Shown here: piece by piece, positions 17,174-24,747 of the stretch | How the letters are laid out: each line of letters begins with the position of its first letter | How positions within the stretch are numbered: the first letter of the stretch is position 1 | Assembly (NCBI GenBank): GCA_017643965.1 | Contig: JAEPMM010000003.1 | Coordinates: 1 to 30,584, forward strand | DNA length: 30,584 bases | Origin: Marinobacter sp. | Lineage (GTDB): Bacteria; Pseudomonadota; Gammaproteobacteria; Pseudomonadales; Oleiphilaceae | Direction: 5' to 3' | Program-made: the position numbers and the translations under genes | The notes under the pieces: generated by a model | What the model was told of the DNA's origin: nothing | The model's database searches: none | Seen by the model: the letters and a program-made list of their open reading frames with translations, nothing else

Positions 17174-17246
17174 TGAATCAGGTAGCTGGCAATGCACTTA
17201 CAACTAATGGCCAGCGCACGGAGATTCAAAACAGAGGTATAACAAC

Positions 17247-17675
17247 ATGTCAGTTTCTTTTTCATTAAAGGCCCTGGTTGCCGCCGGCCTGCTGGCGACG
17301 GCTGGTTTTGCCATGTCGCATGGGGATGTTACCCCCCAGGAAGTGGACACCGGTGACTTACCCAATCTTGGCAAGGAAGCGCTGACAGAAAATCCATTCA
17401 GAGAGGGAAATGAGCACGGCGACAAGCATGCCGAGGCCGTCAAGGTGGGCAAGAGCGGTTACGCAGGAAACTGCGCGGTTTGTCACGGTATTGAAGCCAT
17501 GTCCGGTGGACTGACTCCTGACCTGAGGGAATTGACGGAATGGGATGACGAGTATTTTATCGGTCGTGTCATGAACGGCACCGGGCGAGGCATGCCGTCG
17601 TTCAAGGACAACCTGGATCAGACCGCCATCTGGGCCATAAAGACCTACATTGAGTCGGTCCCCCAGCCTGAATAA
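17247..17675 (+). CDS. exaB: Periplasmic cytochrome c550 (ExaB/PedF-like)
   Basis: A 142-residue exported class I cytochrome c. Signal peptide MSVSFSLKALVAAGLLATAGFA. Haem site Cys76-Ala-Val-Cys79-His80, probable sixth ligand Met116 in RGMPSF. It accepts electrons from the quinoprotein alcohol dehydrogenase and passes them to a terminal oxidase. In pseudomonads exaA and exaB are divergent neighbours, as here. The His-rich stretch EHGDKHAEAVK before the haem site is typical of this alcohol-linked cytochrome group. GAGGT precedes the start. Confidence 0.87.
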   Translation: MSVSFSLKALVAAGLLATAGFAMSHGDVTPQEVDTGDLPNLGKEALTENPFREGNEHGDKHAEAVKVGKSGYAGNCAVCHGIEAMSGGLTPDLRELTEWDDEYFIGRVMNGTGRGMPSFKDNLDQTAIWAIKTYIESVPQPE

Positions 17676-17722
17676 AGGGTAAAGCGCATTCTTCAAGGCT
17701 GGAATTTCCGGGAGGTGAGTTT

Positions 17723-18655
17723 ATGAAGTCAGCTTTGCACGCACTGATGCTGGTACTGCTGCTGGTGGGCGCCAGTCAGGTGCAGGCTCAACAGTCCCGC
17801 AGTCTGATTCCGGACCGAACCCTGGATATCGTGCAGGACTCAGGCTATCTGAATGTTGGCATGTACAAAGACTTTCCACCCTATTCCTATGAGGTCGATG
17901 GTGAGGCCAGAGGAGTAGATGCAGACCTGGGTCGCCGGATCGCAGAAGGGCTGGGTGTGGAGTTTCGGCCCTACTGGATTATCCCGGATGAAAACCTGGG
18001 TGACGATCTGCGTAACCATATCTGGAAGGGGCATTACCTGGCGAAAACCCGCATAGCGGACATCATGATGCGGGTGCCCTACGACAGTACCTTCAAGTAC
18101 ATGCGGGATTCCACCGGCGAGATGATCAACGAGCAGGTGGTGTTTTTCGGGCCCTACCAGCAGGAGCGGTGGCAGATTGCCTTCGACAGCAACCGGCTGG
18201 ACGAGGTCGAAACGGTTGCCGTTTTCCAGTACCACCCGATCGGCGTGGAGATAGACACGCTTCCCGCCACCTACCTGACATCCGCCTTTGGTGGCCGGTT
18301 GCGCGATCAGGTCCAGCATTACCGGAATGTCGGTGAGGCTTTCCGCGCGATGGGTGAGGGCGAGGTTGCCGGCGTTATGGGTATGCTGGCGGAAATTGAG
18401 CACCAGTTGGAGGCCCGCCAGGGTAATGGTTTCGCCAAGGCCGGAAATGGTTTCCCCGGCATGACCAAACAGGTATGGGACGTGGGCCTGGCCGTTCGCC
18501 ACACCCACAGGGCCCTTGGCTACGCTATTGGCGCCATTGTGGACCGCATGGTCAGGTCTGGAGAGATGGCCGAGCTTTACGCCAGCCACGGGCTTTCCTA
18601 CAACCGACCCGGATACTACGACGAGATTCTCGGCCCGGAGGAAGAGGCTGAATAA
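17723..18655 (+). CDS. MoxJ/XoxJ-like periplasmic binding protein associated with quinoprotein dehydrogenase
   Basis: A 310-residue exported protein with a 22-residue signal peptide (ending SQVQA). SBP_bac_3 fold: LNVGMYKDFPPYSYEVDGEARGVDADLGRRIAEGLG opens lobe one, and WDVGLAVRHTHRALGYAI lies near the end. The extended family is known beside PQQ dehydrogenases (MoxJ, XoxJ), where the XoxJ type is proposed to help activate the enzyme, not to feed an ABC transporter. No transporter subunits are encoded next to it. A consensus GGGAGGTGA precedes the start 47 bp after the cytochrome stop, so it is cotranscribed with it and ends at a terminator. Confidence 0.8.
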   Translation: MKSALHALMLVLLLVGASQVQAQQSRSLIPDRTLDIVQDSGYLNVGMYKDFPPYSYEVDGEARGVDADLGRRIAEGLGVEFRPYWIIPDENLGDDLRNHIWKGHYLAKTRIADIMMRVPYDSTFKYMRDSTGEMINEQVVFFGPYQQERWQIAFDSNRLDEVETVAVFQYHPIGVEIDTLPATYLTSAFGGRLRDQVQHYRNVGEAFRAMGEGEVAGVMGMLAEIEHQLEARQGNGFAKAGNGFPGMTKQVWDVGLAVRHTHRALGYAIGAIVDRMVRSGEMAELYASHGLSYNRPGYYDEILGPEEEAE

Positions 18656-18674
18656 GCCGGTGACTGTCTGCTTT

Positions 18675-18697
18675 GCCCGCCATGCGCGGGCTTTTTT
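18675..18697 (+). terminator. Rho-independent terminator after the MoxJ-like gene
   Basis: GCCCGC (18675-18680) pairs with GCGGGC (18686-18691), 5-nt loop, then TTTTTT. It ends the cytochrome/MoxJ-like operon 20 bp past the stop. Confidence 0.88.
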
Positions 18698-18708
18698 ATT
18701 GGCGGTCT

Positions 18709-18718
18709 TACTACCAAG
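18709..18718 (+). promoter_or_regulatory. TACTACCAAG box upstream of the Ln-type dehydrogenase
   Basis: Exact 10-mer shared with 17107 and 20721. It lies 139 bp upstream of the start codon. A second, weaker CCAAGAATGATGTTC follows at 18768. No convincing -10 is visible at the spacing seen for the other promoters. Confidence 0.45.
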
Positions 18719-18847
18719 TGATGAGAAAACCTGTTCGGGCGATTAATTGTTGGGAATGCGTGTGGGGCCAAGAATGATGTTCAGAGGCGGGAAGAACTCC
18801 CGGTTCACTGGACATACTGACAACAAGAGACTTTGGAGAGCGCAACC

Positions 18848-20623
18848 ATGAGATCGATTTCGTTCGGCAAACAGTTTACCGCCAGTGCCCTGGCACTGGC
18901 CGTATCCCTGGGGGCCCATGCGGTCACCGATGAAGACATCCTGAATGACCAGGATACGGTTGATGACATCGTTAGCTATGGCATGGGTGTTCAGGGCCAG
19001 CGATTCAGCCCGATGGACGCCCTGAACACAGACAACGTCAAGTTTCTTCAGCCGGCATGGGCGTTCTCCTTCGGTGGTGAAAAACAGCGGGGTCAGGAAT
19101 CCCAGCCACTGGTCAAGGACGGCGTTATGTACGTAACGGCTTCCTATTCACGGGCTTATGCGGTTGATGCGCGTACCGGCGAAGAAATATGGCAATACGA
19201 TGCTCGCCTTCCGGATGGCATTATGCCCTGTTGCGACGTGGTCAACCGGGGTGGTGCTCTGTACGACGACCTGTTCATTTTCGGTACCCTCGACGCCAAG
19301 CTGGTCGCCCTGAACAAAGACACCGGCAATGTGGTATGGATCAAGAAAGTCGCCGATTATCAGGCCGGCTACTCCATGACTGCAGCCCCGCTGATCGTCA
19401 AAGGCAAGCTGATCACTGGCGTATCCGGTGGTGAATTTGGCATTGTGGGCACCGTCGAAGCCCGGGATCCGAAAACCGGTGACCTGCTGTGGACCCGCCC
19501 GACGGTGGAAGGCCACATGGGTTACGTCTACAAGGACGGCAAGAAAATCGAGAACGGCATCTCCGGCGGCGAAGCTGGCAAGACCTGGCCCGGCGACATG
19601 TGGAAAACCGGTGGCGCAGCAACCTGGCTGGGTGGCACCTACGACCCGGATACCGACTCGCTGTTCTTCGGCACCGGCAACCCTGCACCCTGGAACTCCC
19701 ACCTGCGCCCGGGTGACAACCTGTTCTCGTCCTCCCGCCTCGCGATTGATCCAGACGATGGCAGCATCAAGTGGCACTTCCAGACCACGCCCAATGACGG
19801 CTGGGATTACGACGGCGTCAACGAGCTGATTTCCTTCGACTACGAGGAGAACGGCAAGACCGTCAAGGCCGCCGCCACCGCGGACCGTAATGGCTTCTTC
19901 TACGTGTTGAACCGCGAGAACGGAGACTTTATTCGTGGATTCCCGTTCGTCGACAAGATCACCTGGGCCGAAGGTTTGAACAAGGATGGCAGCCCCATTT
20001 ACAACACCAAAAATGGCCGTCCGGGCAACCCGGCTGACGCAGATGGAGAGAAAGGCGAAACCGTAGTGGCGTTCCCGGCGTTCCTCGGGGGCAAGAACTG
20101 GATGCCCATGGCGTACAGCAAAGACACCGAATTGTTCTACGTGCCCTCGAACGAGTGGTCCATGGACATCTGGAACGAGCCGGTATCTTACAAGAAAGGT
20201 GCGGCCTACCTGGGCGCCGGTTTTACCATCAAGCCAGGTAACGACGAGTTCATCGGCGTGTTGCGCGCCATGGATCCGAAAACCGGTAAAGAAGTCTGGC
20301 GCTACAACAACCCGGCCCCGCTCTGGGGCGGTGTTCTGGCGACCGCCGGTAACCTGGTTTTCACCGGTACACCGGAAGGGTTCCTGAAAGCCTTTGACGC
20401 CAAAACCGGTGAGGAGCTCTACAAGTTCAATACCGGCACCGGTGTGGTTGGTACCCCGGTAACCTGGCAGATGGACGGTGAGCAGTACGTCTCCATCTCC
20501 ACAGGCTGGGGCGGAGCGGTACCTCTCTGGGGCGGTGAAGTGGCCAAGGTGGTCAAGGACTTCAACCAGGGCGGGACGGTCTGGACCTTCAAGTTGCCGA
20601 AAGATCGGGTTGCCAGCAAGTAA
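18848..20623 (+). CDS. pedH: PQQ-dependent alcohol dehydrogenase, lanthanide type (PedH/ExaF-like)
   Basis: A 591-residue periplasmic quinoprotein (ATG 18848 with GGAGAG 7 bp upstream; TTG 18833 unlikely). Signal peptide ends near LGAHA. Vicinal Cys128-Cys129, ligands Glu196 (SGGEFG) and Asn278 (GTGNPAPWN), catalytic Asp320 in WDYDG. Asp322, two residues after the catalytic Asp, is the established marker of lanthanide-dependent quinoproteins (XoxF, ExaF, PedH) and supplies the extra carboxylate for Ln3+. It oxidises primary alcohols, and possibly the aldehydes, in the periplasm when light lanthanides are available. It is about 26 residues shorter than the Ca-type copy. Monocistronic: preceded and followed by terminators. 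Confidence 0.9.
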   Translation: MRSISFGKQFTASALALAVSLGAHAVTDEDILNDQDTVDDIVSYGMGVQGQRFSPMDALNTDNVKFLQPAWAFSFGGEKQRGQESQPLVKDGVMYVTASYSRAYAVDARTGEEIWQYDARLPDGIMPCCDVVNRGGALYDDLFIFGTLDAKLVALNKDTGNVVWIKKVADYQAGYSMTAAPLIVKGKLITGVSGGEFGIVGTVEARDPKTGDLLWTRPTVEGHMGYVYKDGKKIENGISGGEAGKTWPGDMWKTGGAATWLGGTYDPDTDSLFFGTGNPAPWNSHLRPGDNLFSSSRLAIDPDDGSIKWHFQTTPNDGWDYDGVNELISFDYEENGKTVKAAATADRNGFFYVLNRENGDFIRGFPFVDKITWAEGLNKDGSPIYNTKNGRPGNPADADGEKGETVVAFPAFLGGKNWMPMAYSKDTELFYVPSNEWSMDIWNEPVSYKKGAAYLGAGFTIKPGNDEFIGVLRAMDPKTGKEVWRYNNPAPLWGGVLATAGNLVFTGTPEGFLKAFDAKTGEELYKFNTGTGVVGTPVTWQMDGEQYVSISTGWGGAVPLWGGEVAKVVKDFNQGGTVWTFKLPKDRVASK

Positions 20624-20654
20624 TGGCGAACTGACAACATCACAGTGCTTATAG

Positions 20655-20685
20655 AAAAGGGGCTACTTTCGGGTAGCCTTTTTTT
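20655..20685 (+). terminator. Rho-independent terminator after the Ln-type dehydrogenase
   Basis: GGCTAC (20661-20666) pairs with GTAGCC (20673-20678) and the stem extends through A/T and G-T pairs into the T7 run at 20679-20685. It lies 31 bp past the stop. Confidence 0.9.
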
Positions 20686-20720
20686 ATAAACCGCTCTAAA
20701 GACCCGGTGGTTAATGCATC

Positions 20721-20730
20721 TACTACCAAG
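20721..20730 (+). promoter_or_regulatory. TACTACCAAG box upstream of the aldehyde dehydrogenase
   Basis: Third exact copy of the 10-mer, 127 bp before the start codon. It continues as GGAGGAGTTTTT, so the CAAGNNANNAG extension is partly shared with the other two copies. A possible -10-like TACAGT (20780-20785) lies 54 bp after the shared CC. Confidence 0.45.
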
Positions 20731-20847
20731 GGAGGAGTTTTTCGCCTCCATCGCATCATTCACCTATCCCGGATTGGGGTCTACAGTGAATAAGTAAACG
20801 CGAAAGGCCGCGTTGCCCTGCGACAAACACAACAAGAGGTCGAGACC

Positions 20848-22368
20848 ATGATCTACGCACAACCAGGAAAGGATGGCTCCGTCGTCTCCTTCAAATCCCG
20901 TTATGAAAACTATATTGGTGGCGAGTGGGTTGCCCCGGTCAAGGGCCAGTATTTCGAGAACATCACCCCGGTGACCGGTGATGCGATCTGTGACATCCCC
21001 CGCTCCACCGCCGAAGACATCGAGCTGGCTCTGGATGCTGCCCACAAAGCCGCGCCGGCCTGGGGCAAGACCTCGACCACCGAGCGCTCCAATATCCTGT
21101 TAAAAATTGCCGATCGTATCGAGCAGAACATCGAGATGCTTGCGGTGGCTGAAACCTGGGACAACGGCAAGGCGGTTCGTGAAACCATCAACGCCGATCT
21201 GCCCCTGGCGGTGGATCATTTCCGCTATTTTGCCGGTTGCATCCGTGCTCAGGAGGACACCTCCAGCGCCATCGACAACAACACGGTGGCCTACCATTAC
21301 CATGAGCCGCTGGGTGTTGTGGGTCAGATCATTCCCTGGAACTTCCCGCTGCTGATGGCGGTGTGGAAGCTGGCGCCTTGCCTTGCGGCTGGCAACTGCA
21401 CGGTGATGAAGCCTGCCGAGCAGACCCCCGCCAGCATTCTGGTGCTGATGGACCTGATCGGCGATCTGCTGCCGCCGGGCGTGGTCAACATTGTCAACGG
21501 TTACGGCATCGAAGCCGGTCAGGCGCTGGCCACCAGCAAGCGCATCGCCAAGATCGCGTTCACCGGCTCCACCCCGGTGGGTGCTCACATCCTCAAGTGC
21601 GCGGCCGAGAACATCATCCCGTCTACCGTAGAGCTGGGTGGTAAGTCGCCCAACATCTACTTCTCGGACGTGATGCAGGCCGAGCCGGAGTTCATCGACA
21701 AGTGCGTGGAAGGGCTGGTGCTGGCGTTCTTCAACCAGGGCGAGGTATGTACTTGCCCGTCCCGCGCGCTGGTGCAGGAGGATATGTACGACGAGTTCAT
21801 GGCCAAGGTCATCGAGCGCACCAAGGCTATCAAGCGTGGTAACCCGCTGGATACCGATGTGCAGGTAGGCGCCCAGGCGTCCAAGGAGCAGTTCGACAAG
21901 ATCATGTCCTACCTGGAAATCGGCAAGCAGGAAGGTGCGGAAGTGCTGACCGGCGGTGGCCGTGAGGAAATGGAGGGCGAGTACAACAACGGCTTCTATG
22001 TCCAGCCCACGCTGTTCAAAGGCAAGAACAATATGCGCGTGTTCCAGGAAGAAATCTTCGGCCCGGTGGTGGGTGTCACCACCTTCAAGGACGAGGAAGA
22101 AGCCCTGGCCATCGCGAATGATACCGAGTTCGGCCTGGGTGCCGGTCTCTGGACCCGTGATATCAACCGCGCCTACCGCATGGGCCGCGCCATCCAGGCG
22201 GGCCGCGTATGGACCAACTGCTACCACCAGTATCCGGCTCACGCAGCCTTTGGTGGCTACAAAAAGTCCGGCGTTGGCCGCGAGAACCACAAGATGGCGC
22301 TGGATCACTACCAGCAGACCAAGAACCTGCTGGTGAGTTACGACATCAACCCGTTGGGTTTCTTCTGA
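20848..22368 (+). CDS. exaC: NAD-dependent aldehyde dehydrogenase (ExaC/PedI/AldB-like)
   Basis: A 506-residue class I-type aldehyde dehydrogenase, normal length. Cofactor loop PWNFPLLMAVWKLAPCLAAGN, general base Glu262 (VELGGKS), nucleophile Cys301 in GEVCTCPSR (the second Cys303 is typical of the acetaldehyde dehydrogenase II/ExaC group), and IFGPV near 405. It oxidises acetaldehyde and other short aldehydes produced by the quinoproteins to acids in the cytoplasm. AAGAGGT lies 8 bp before the start. In P. aeruginosa exaC follows exaB; here the MoxJ-like and Ln-dehydrogenase genes lie between, as in the P. putida ped cluster. Confidence 0.9.
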   Translation: MIYAQPGKDGSVVSFKSRYENYIGGEWVAPVKGQYFENITPVTGDAICDIPRSTAEDIELALDAAHKAAPAWGKTSTTERSNILLKIADRIEQNIEMLAVAETWDNGKAVRETINADLPLAVDHFRYFAGCIRAQEDTSSAIDNNTVAYHYHEPLGVVGQIIPWNFPLLMAVWKLAPCLAAGNCTVMKPAEQTPASILVLMDLIGDLLPPGVVNIVNGYGIEAGQALATSKRIAKIAFTGSTPVGAHILKCAAENIIPSTVELGGKSPNIYFSDVMQAEPEFIDKCVEGLVLAFFNQGEVCTCPSRALVQEDMYDEFMAKVIERTKAIKRGNPLDTDVQVGAQASKEQFDKIMSYLEIGKQEGAEVLTGGGREEMEGEYNNGFYVQPTLFKGKNNMRVFQEEIFGPVVGVTTFKDEEEALAIANDTEFGLGAGLWTRDINRAYRMGRAIQAGRVWTNCYHQYPAHAAFGGYKKSGVGRENHKMALDHYQQTKNLLVSYDINPLGFF

Positions 22369-22382
22369 TCGGGCGGTGAAAA

Positions 22383-22457
22383 GCGGGCCTTCCACACCGG
22401 CCCGCCATTGGGCGAGCACAACGGATGTGCGTCTTCAGGCTCCGGCTCTGCCGGAGC
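22383..22457. repeat. Two perfect hairpins after the aldehyde dehydrogenase gene
   Basis: GCGGGCC (22383-22389) pairs with GGCCCGC (22399-22405). GCTCCGGC (22439-22446) pairs with GCCGGAGC (22450-22457) around TCT and is followed by TGTTTT, so the second may itself terminate transcription. A third hairpin follows at 22474. Confidence 0.75.
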
Positions 22458-22473
22458 TGTTTTGCTACGTTTC

Positions 22474-22499
22474 GGGCCCCTGCACAGGGGCCCTTTTTT
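22474..22499 (+). terminator. Strong Rho-independent terminator before the pqq operon
   Basis: GGGCCCCTG (22474-22482) is perfectly complementary to CAGGGGCCC (22485-22493), followed by TTTTTT. It insulates pqqA from the aldehyde dehydrogenase gene. Confidence 0.92.
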
Positions 22500-22550
22500 G
22501 TGGCTGCGTGCAAGGCTCGGCCTGCAACTTTGGGAGGCCGGAAAACAGTG

Positions 22551-22590
22551 CCAAAGTACCATATGGGATGCTTGCCAGCGCCGCTAGGAT
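22551..22590 (+). promoter_or_regulatory. Candidate activator box plus -10 for the pqq operon
   Basis: CCAAAGTACCATATG at 22551-22565 with TAGGAT at 22585-22590, 34 bp from box start. The start codon of pqqA is 75 bp after the hexamer. Same architecture as three other promoters in the window, suggesting that PQQ synthesis is co-regulated with the dehydrogenase system. Confidence 0.55.
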
Positions 22591-22664
22591 GATAGGTGAG
22601 TTATCGGTACAGCCGCTGACTCACCCTGAGTGCGCTAACAATCATGACAATAGAGGTGAGCATT

Positions 22665-22736
22665 ATGTGGACCAAACCAGCCTACGAAGACCTGCGGATC
22701 GGTTTCGAAGTCACTATGTACTTCGCCAACCGCTGA
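22665..22736 (+). CDS. pqqA: PQQ precursor peptide PqqA
   Basis: A 23-residue peptide, MWTKPAYEDLRIGFEVTMYF followed by ANR. It contains the invariant Glu15 and Tyr19 (ExxxY spacing) that are cross-linked by PqqE and become the PQQ skeleton. GAGGTGA precedes the ATG. Normal family length, and immediately upstream of pqqB-E. Confidence 0.97.
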   Translation: MWTKPAYEDLRIGFEVTMYFANR

Positions 22737-22745
22737 ACACCTGAG

Positions 22746-22774
22746 CGGCCAGCCGGCTGACGCTGGCCGTTTTT
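22746..22774 (+). terminator. Hairpin with T-run between pqqA and pqqB (partial terminator)
   Basis: CGGCCAGC (22746-22753) pairs with GCTGGCCG (22762-22769), then TTTTT. Placed in the 54-bp gap inside the operon, it probably lets only part of the transcripts continue, giving more pqqA than pqqB-E message, as expected for a consumed precursor peptide. Confidence 0.75.
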
Positions 22775-22790
22775 GGTCCGGAGTGCCCCC

Positions 22791-23720
22791 ATGTATATCC
22801 ATGTACTCGGTTCCGCCGCCGGCGGTGGCTTTCCCCAGTGGAACTGTAACTGTGCCAACTGCGACGGTTTCCGCAAGGGTACTCTGAGCGCCAGCGCCCG
22901 CACCCAGTCCTCCATTGCGGTCAGTGAAGACGGTGAGCACTGGATCCTGTTCAATGCTTCCCCCGACATTCGTGCCCAGCTGGCGGCGTTTCCGGCCATG
23001 CAACCGGGTCGCGCGTTGCGGGATACCGGCATCAGCGCCGTGGTGCTGATCGACAGCCAGGTGGATCATACCACTGGCCTGCTGACCCTGCGCGAGGGCC
23101 TGCCGCTGGATGTCTGGTGTACGGCCCAGGTGCACGAGGACCTGAGCTCGGGATTTCCTCTGTTCCGGATGCTCAAGCACTGGAACGGTGGGCTGACCTG
23201 GCGGGAGGTGCCCGCCACCGAGAGTGAGCCCTTCACTATCGCCTGCGCGCCGTCCCTGAGGCTAACCGCGATTCCTCTGTTGAGCAATGCGCCGCCTTAT
23301 TCGCCGCGTCGGGACAATCCCCACCCGGGGGACAATATCGGCGTTTTCCTGGAGGATACCCGTACCGGCCAAACGCTGCTGTATGCACCCGGGTTGGGTG
23401 CACCCGATGCCCGGATTCTGGACTGGATGCGCCGGGCCGATGTGCTGATGGTGGACGGCACCGTCTGGCACGATGACGAGATGATCCGCCAGGAAGTGGG
23501 AACCCGAACCGGACAGGACATGGGGCATCTGGCACAGAGTAGTCCCGGTGGCATGATCGAGGTGCTGGACACCCTGCCGGCACGCCGCAAGATCCTGATT
23601 CACATCAATAACACCAATCCGATTCTCAACGAACACTCTCCCGAGCGCGCCGAGCTGGCCCGTCACGGTATCGAAGTGGCGTGGGACGGAATGCACATTG
23701 AACTGGCGGATCCCTCATGA
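22791..23720 (+). CDS. pqqB: PQQ biosynthesis protein PqqB
   Basis: A 309-residue metallo-beta-lactamase-fold protein, usual length. Opens MYIHVLGSAAGGGFPQWNCN with the characteristic CNCANC cysteine cluster, and has DSQVDHTTGLLTLREG where the metal motif of the fold would be. PqqB is thought to hydroxylate the tyrosine-derived intermediate in the late steps. ATG 22791 has GGAG upstream. Its end overlaps the pqqC start by 4 bp (ATGA). Confidence 0.95.
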   Translation: MYIHVLGSAAGGGFPQWNCNCANCDGFRKGTLSASARTQSSIAVSEDGEHWILFNASPDIRAQLAAFPAMQPGRALRDTGISAVVLIDSQVDHTTGLLTLREGLPLDVWCTAQVHEDLSSGFPLFRMLKHWNGGLTWREVPATESEPFTIACAPSLRLTAIPLLSNAPPYSPRRDNPHPGDNIGVFLEDTRTGQTLLYAPGLGAPDARILDWMRRADVLMVDGTVWHDDEMIRQEVGTRTGQDMGHLAQSSPGGMIEVLDTLPARRKILIHINNTNPILNEHSPERAELARHGIEVAWDGMHIELADPS

Positions 23721-24475
23721 ACGCGATTGCCCGCACTGTGCTTGACCGCAAAGACTTCGAGCAGGCCCTGCGAGATAAAGGGCAGTACTACCACATTTAT
23801 CATCCCTACCATAAAGCCATGTATGGCGGACACTGCACGCCGGCACAGATCCGCGGCTGGGTGGCGAACCGTTACTACTACCAGATCAACATTCCCCGCA
23901 AGGATGCCGCCATCATGGCGAACTGTCCGGATGCCGGGGTGCGGCGGATGTGGCTGCAGCGGATTCTCGACCACGACGGCCATGACGGTGATGCCGGCGG
24001 CATCGAGGCCTGGCTGTCCCTGGCCGAGGCGGTGGGCCTGAGCCGGGACGAAGTTGTCGATCAGCGCCACGTGCTGCCGGGTGTCCGGTTTGCGGTAGAC
24101 GCCTACCGGAATTTTGCCCGCCGGGCCACCTGGCAGGAAGCCGCCTGCTCCTCCCTGACCGAGCTGTTTGCGCCGGAGATTCACCAGTCCCGGCTGGACG
24201 GCTGGCCGCAGCACTACCCCTGGATCGAGGGCAGCGGCTACAGCTATTTTCGCAAACGGTTATCCGAAGCGCGGCGTGACGTGGAACACGGTCTGGCCAT
24301 CACTCTGGACAGTTTCATCACGGCTGAAAGCCAGGCCCGTGCCCTGGAGATTCTTCAATTCAAACTGGATATCTTATGGTCGATGTTGGATGCCCTGACT
24401 ATGGCTTATCTGCACCAGACGCCACCGTATCATACCGTCACCGACCAGCCCGCGTGGCATCGGGGGCTGTCATGA
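23717..24475 (+). CDS. pqqC: Pyrroloquinoline-quinone synthase PqqC
   Basis: A 252-residue all-helical oxidase of the haem-oxygenase-like fold, cofactor-free. It catalyses the final ring closure and eight-electron oxidation to PQQ. Family motifs: YHIYHPYHKAMYGG (near 26-39), NRYYYQINIPRKDAAI (around 51-66), LDHDGHDGDAGG and WPQHYPWIEGSGYSYF. Overlaps both neighbours by ATGA, so it is translationally coupled. Confidence 0.96.
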   Translation: MNAIARTVLDRKDFEQALRDKGQYYHIYHPYHKAMYGGHCTPAQIRGWVANRYYYQINIPRKDAAIMANCPDAGVRRMWLQRILDHDGHDGDAGGIEAWLSLAEAVGLSRDEVVDQRHVLPGVRFAVDAYRNFARRATWQEAACSSLTELFAPEIHQSRLDGWPQHYPWIEGSGYSYFRKRLSEARRDVEHGLAITLDSFITAESQARALEILQFKLDILWSMLDALTMAYLHQTPPYHTVTDQPAWHRGLS

Positions 24476-24747
24476 CGGACCGGCTGGCAAGCGTACCCCG
24501 GCTGCGTCCGGGTTTCCGCTTCCAGTGGGAGCCGGCGCAGAATGCCCACGTCTTGCTGTACCCGGAGGGCATGGTACGGCTGAACGAAAGCGCCGGTGCG
24601 GTGCTGAAGGAGATTGACGGCGAGCGAACCGTGGCCGCCATTGTGGCCGTACTGGAACAGCAGTTTCCGGACGCCGGTTCGCTGCAGACCGACGTCAGTG
24701 ATTTTCTGAGTGATGCGGAACAGAAGCAGTGGATACTGTTCACATGA
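24472..24747 (+). CDS. pqqD: PqqA-binding chaperone PqqD
   Basis: A 91-residue small winged-helix-like protein, normal length. It contains VLLYPEGMVRLNESAGAVLK and DGERTVAAIVAVLEQQFP, the family core. PqqD presents the PqqA peptide to the radical-SAM enzyme PqqE. ATG 24472 overlaps the pqqC stop; its own stop overlaps the pqqE start. Confidence 0.95.
   Translation: MTDRLASVPRLRPGFRFQWEPAQNAHVLLYPEGMVRLNESAGAVLKEIDGERTVAAIVAVLEQQFPDAGSLQTDVSDFLSDAEQKQWILFT

Larger units (their letters stand above)
16880..17246. promoter_or_regulatory. Divergent control region between exaA-type and cytochrome c genes
   Basis: A 367-bp region without a gene. From left to right it holds the exaA ribosome site, five phased A-tracts (16971-17017), a small CGGGAA/TTCCCG hairpin (17010-17024), a 10-bp inverted repeat (17084-17093 with 17130-17139), a TACTACCAAG box (17107), a CCAAAGTGGCATTCT box (17134) with a -10-like TAGACT (17168), and the cytochrome ribosome site. 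This is the most complex regulatory region in the window. Confidence 0.7.

Noticed and set aside
21100..22419. 439-codon open frame antisense to the aldehyde dehydrogenase gene
   Set aside because: Shadow of a strongly conserved enzyme gene; no recognisable motif or ribosome site.
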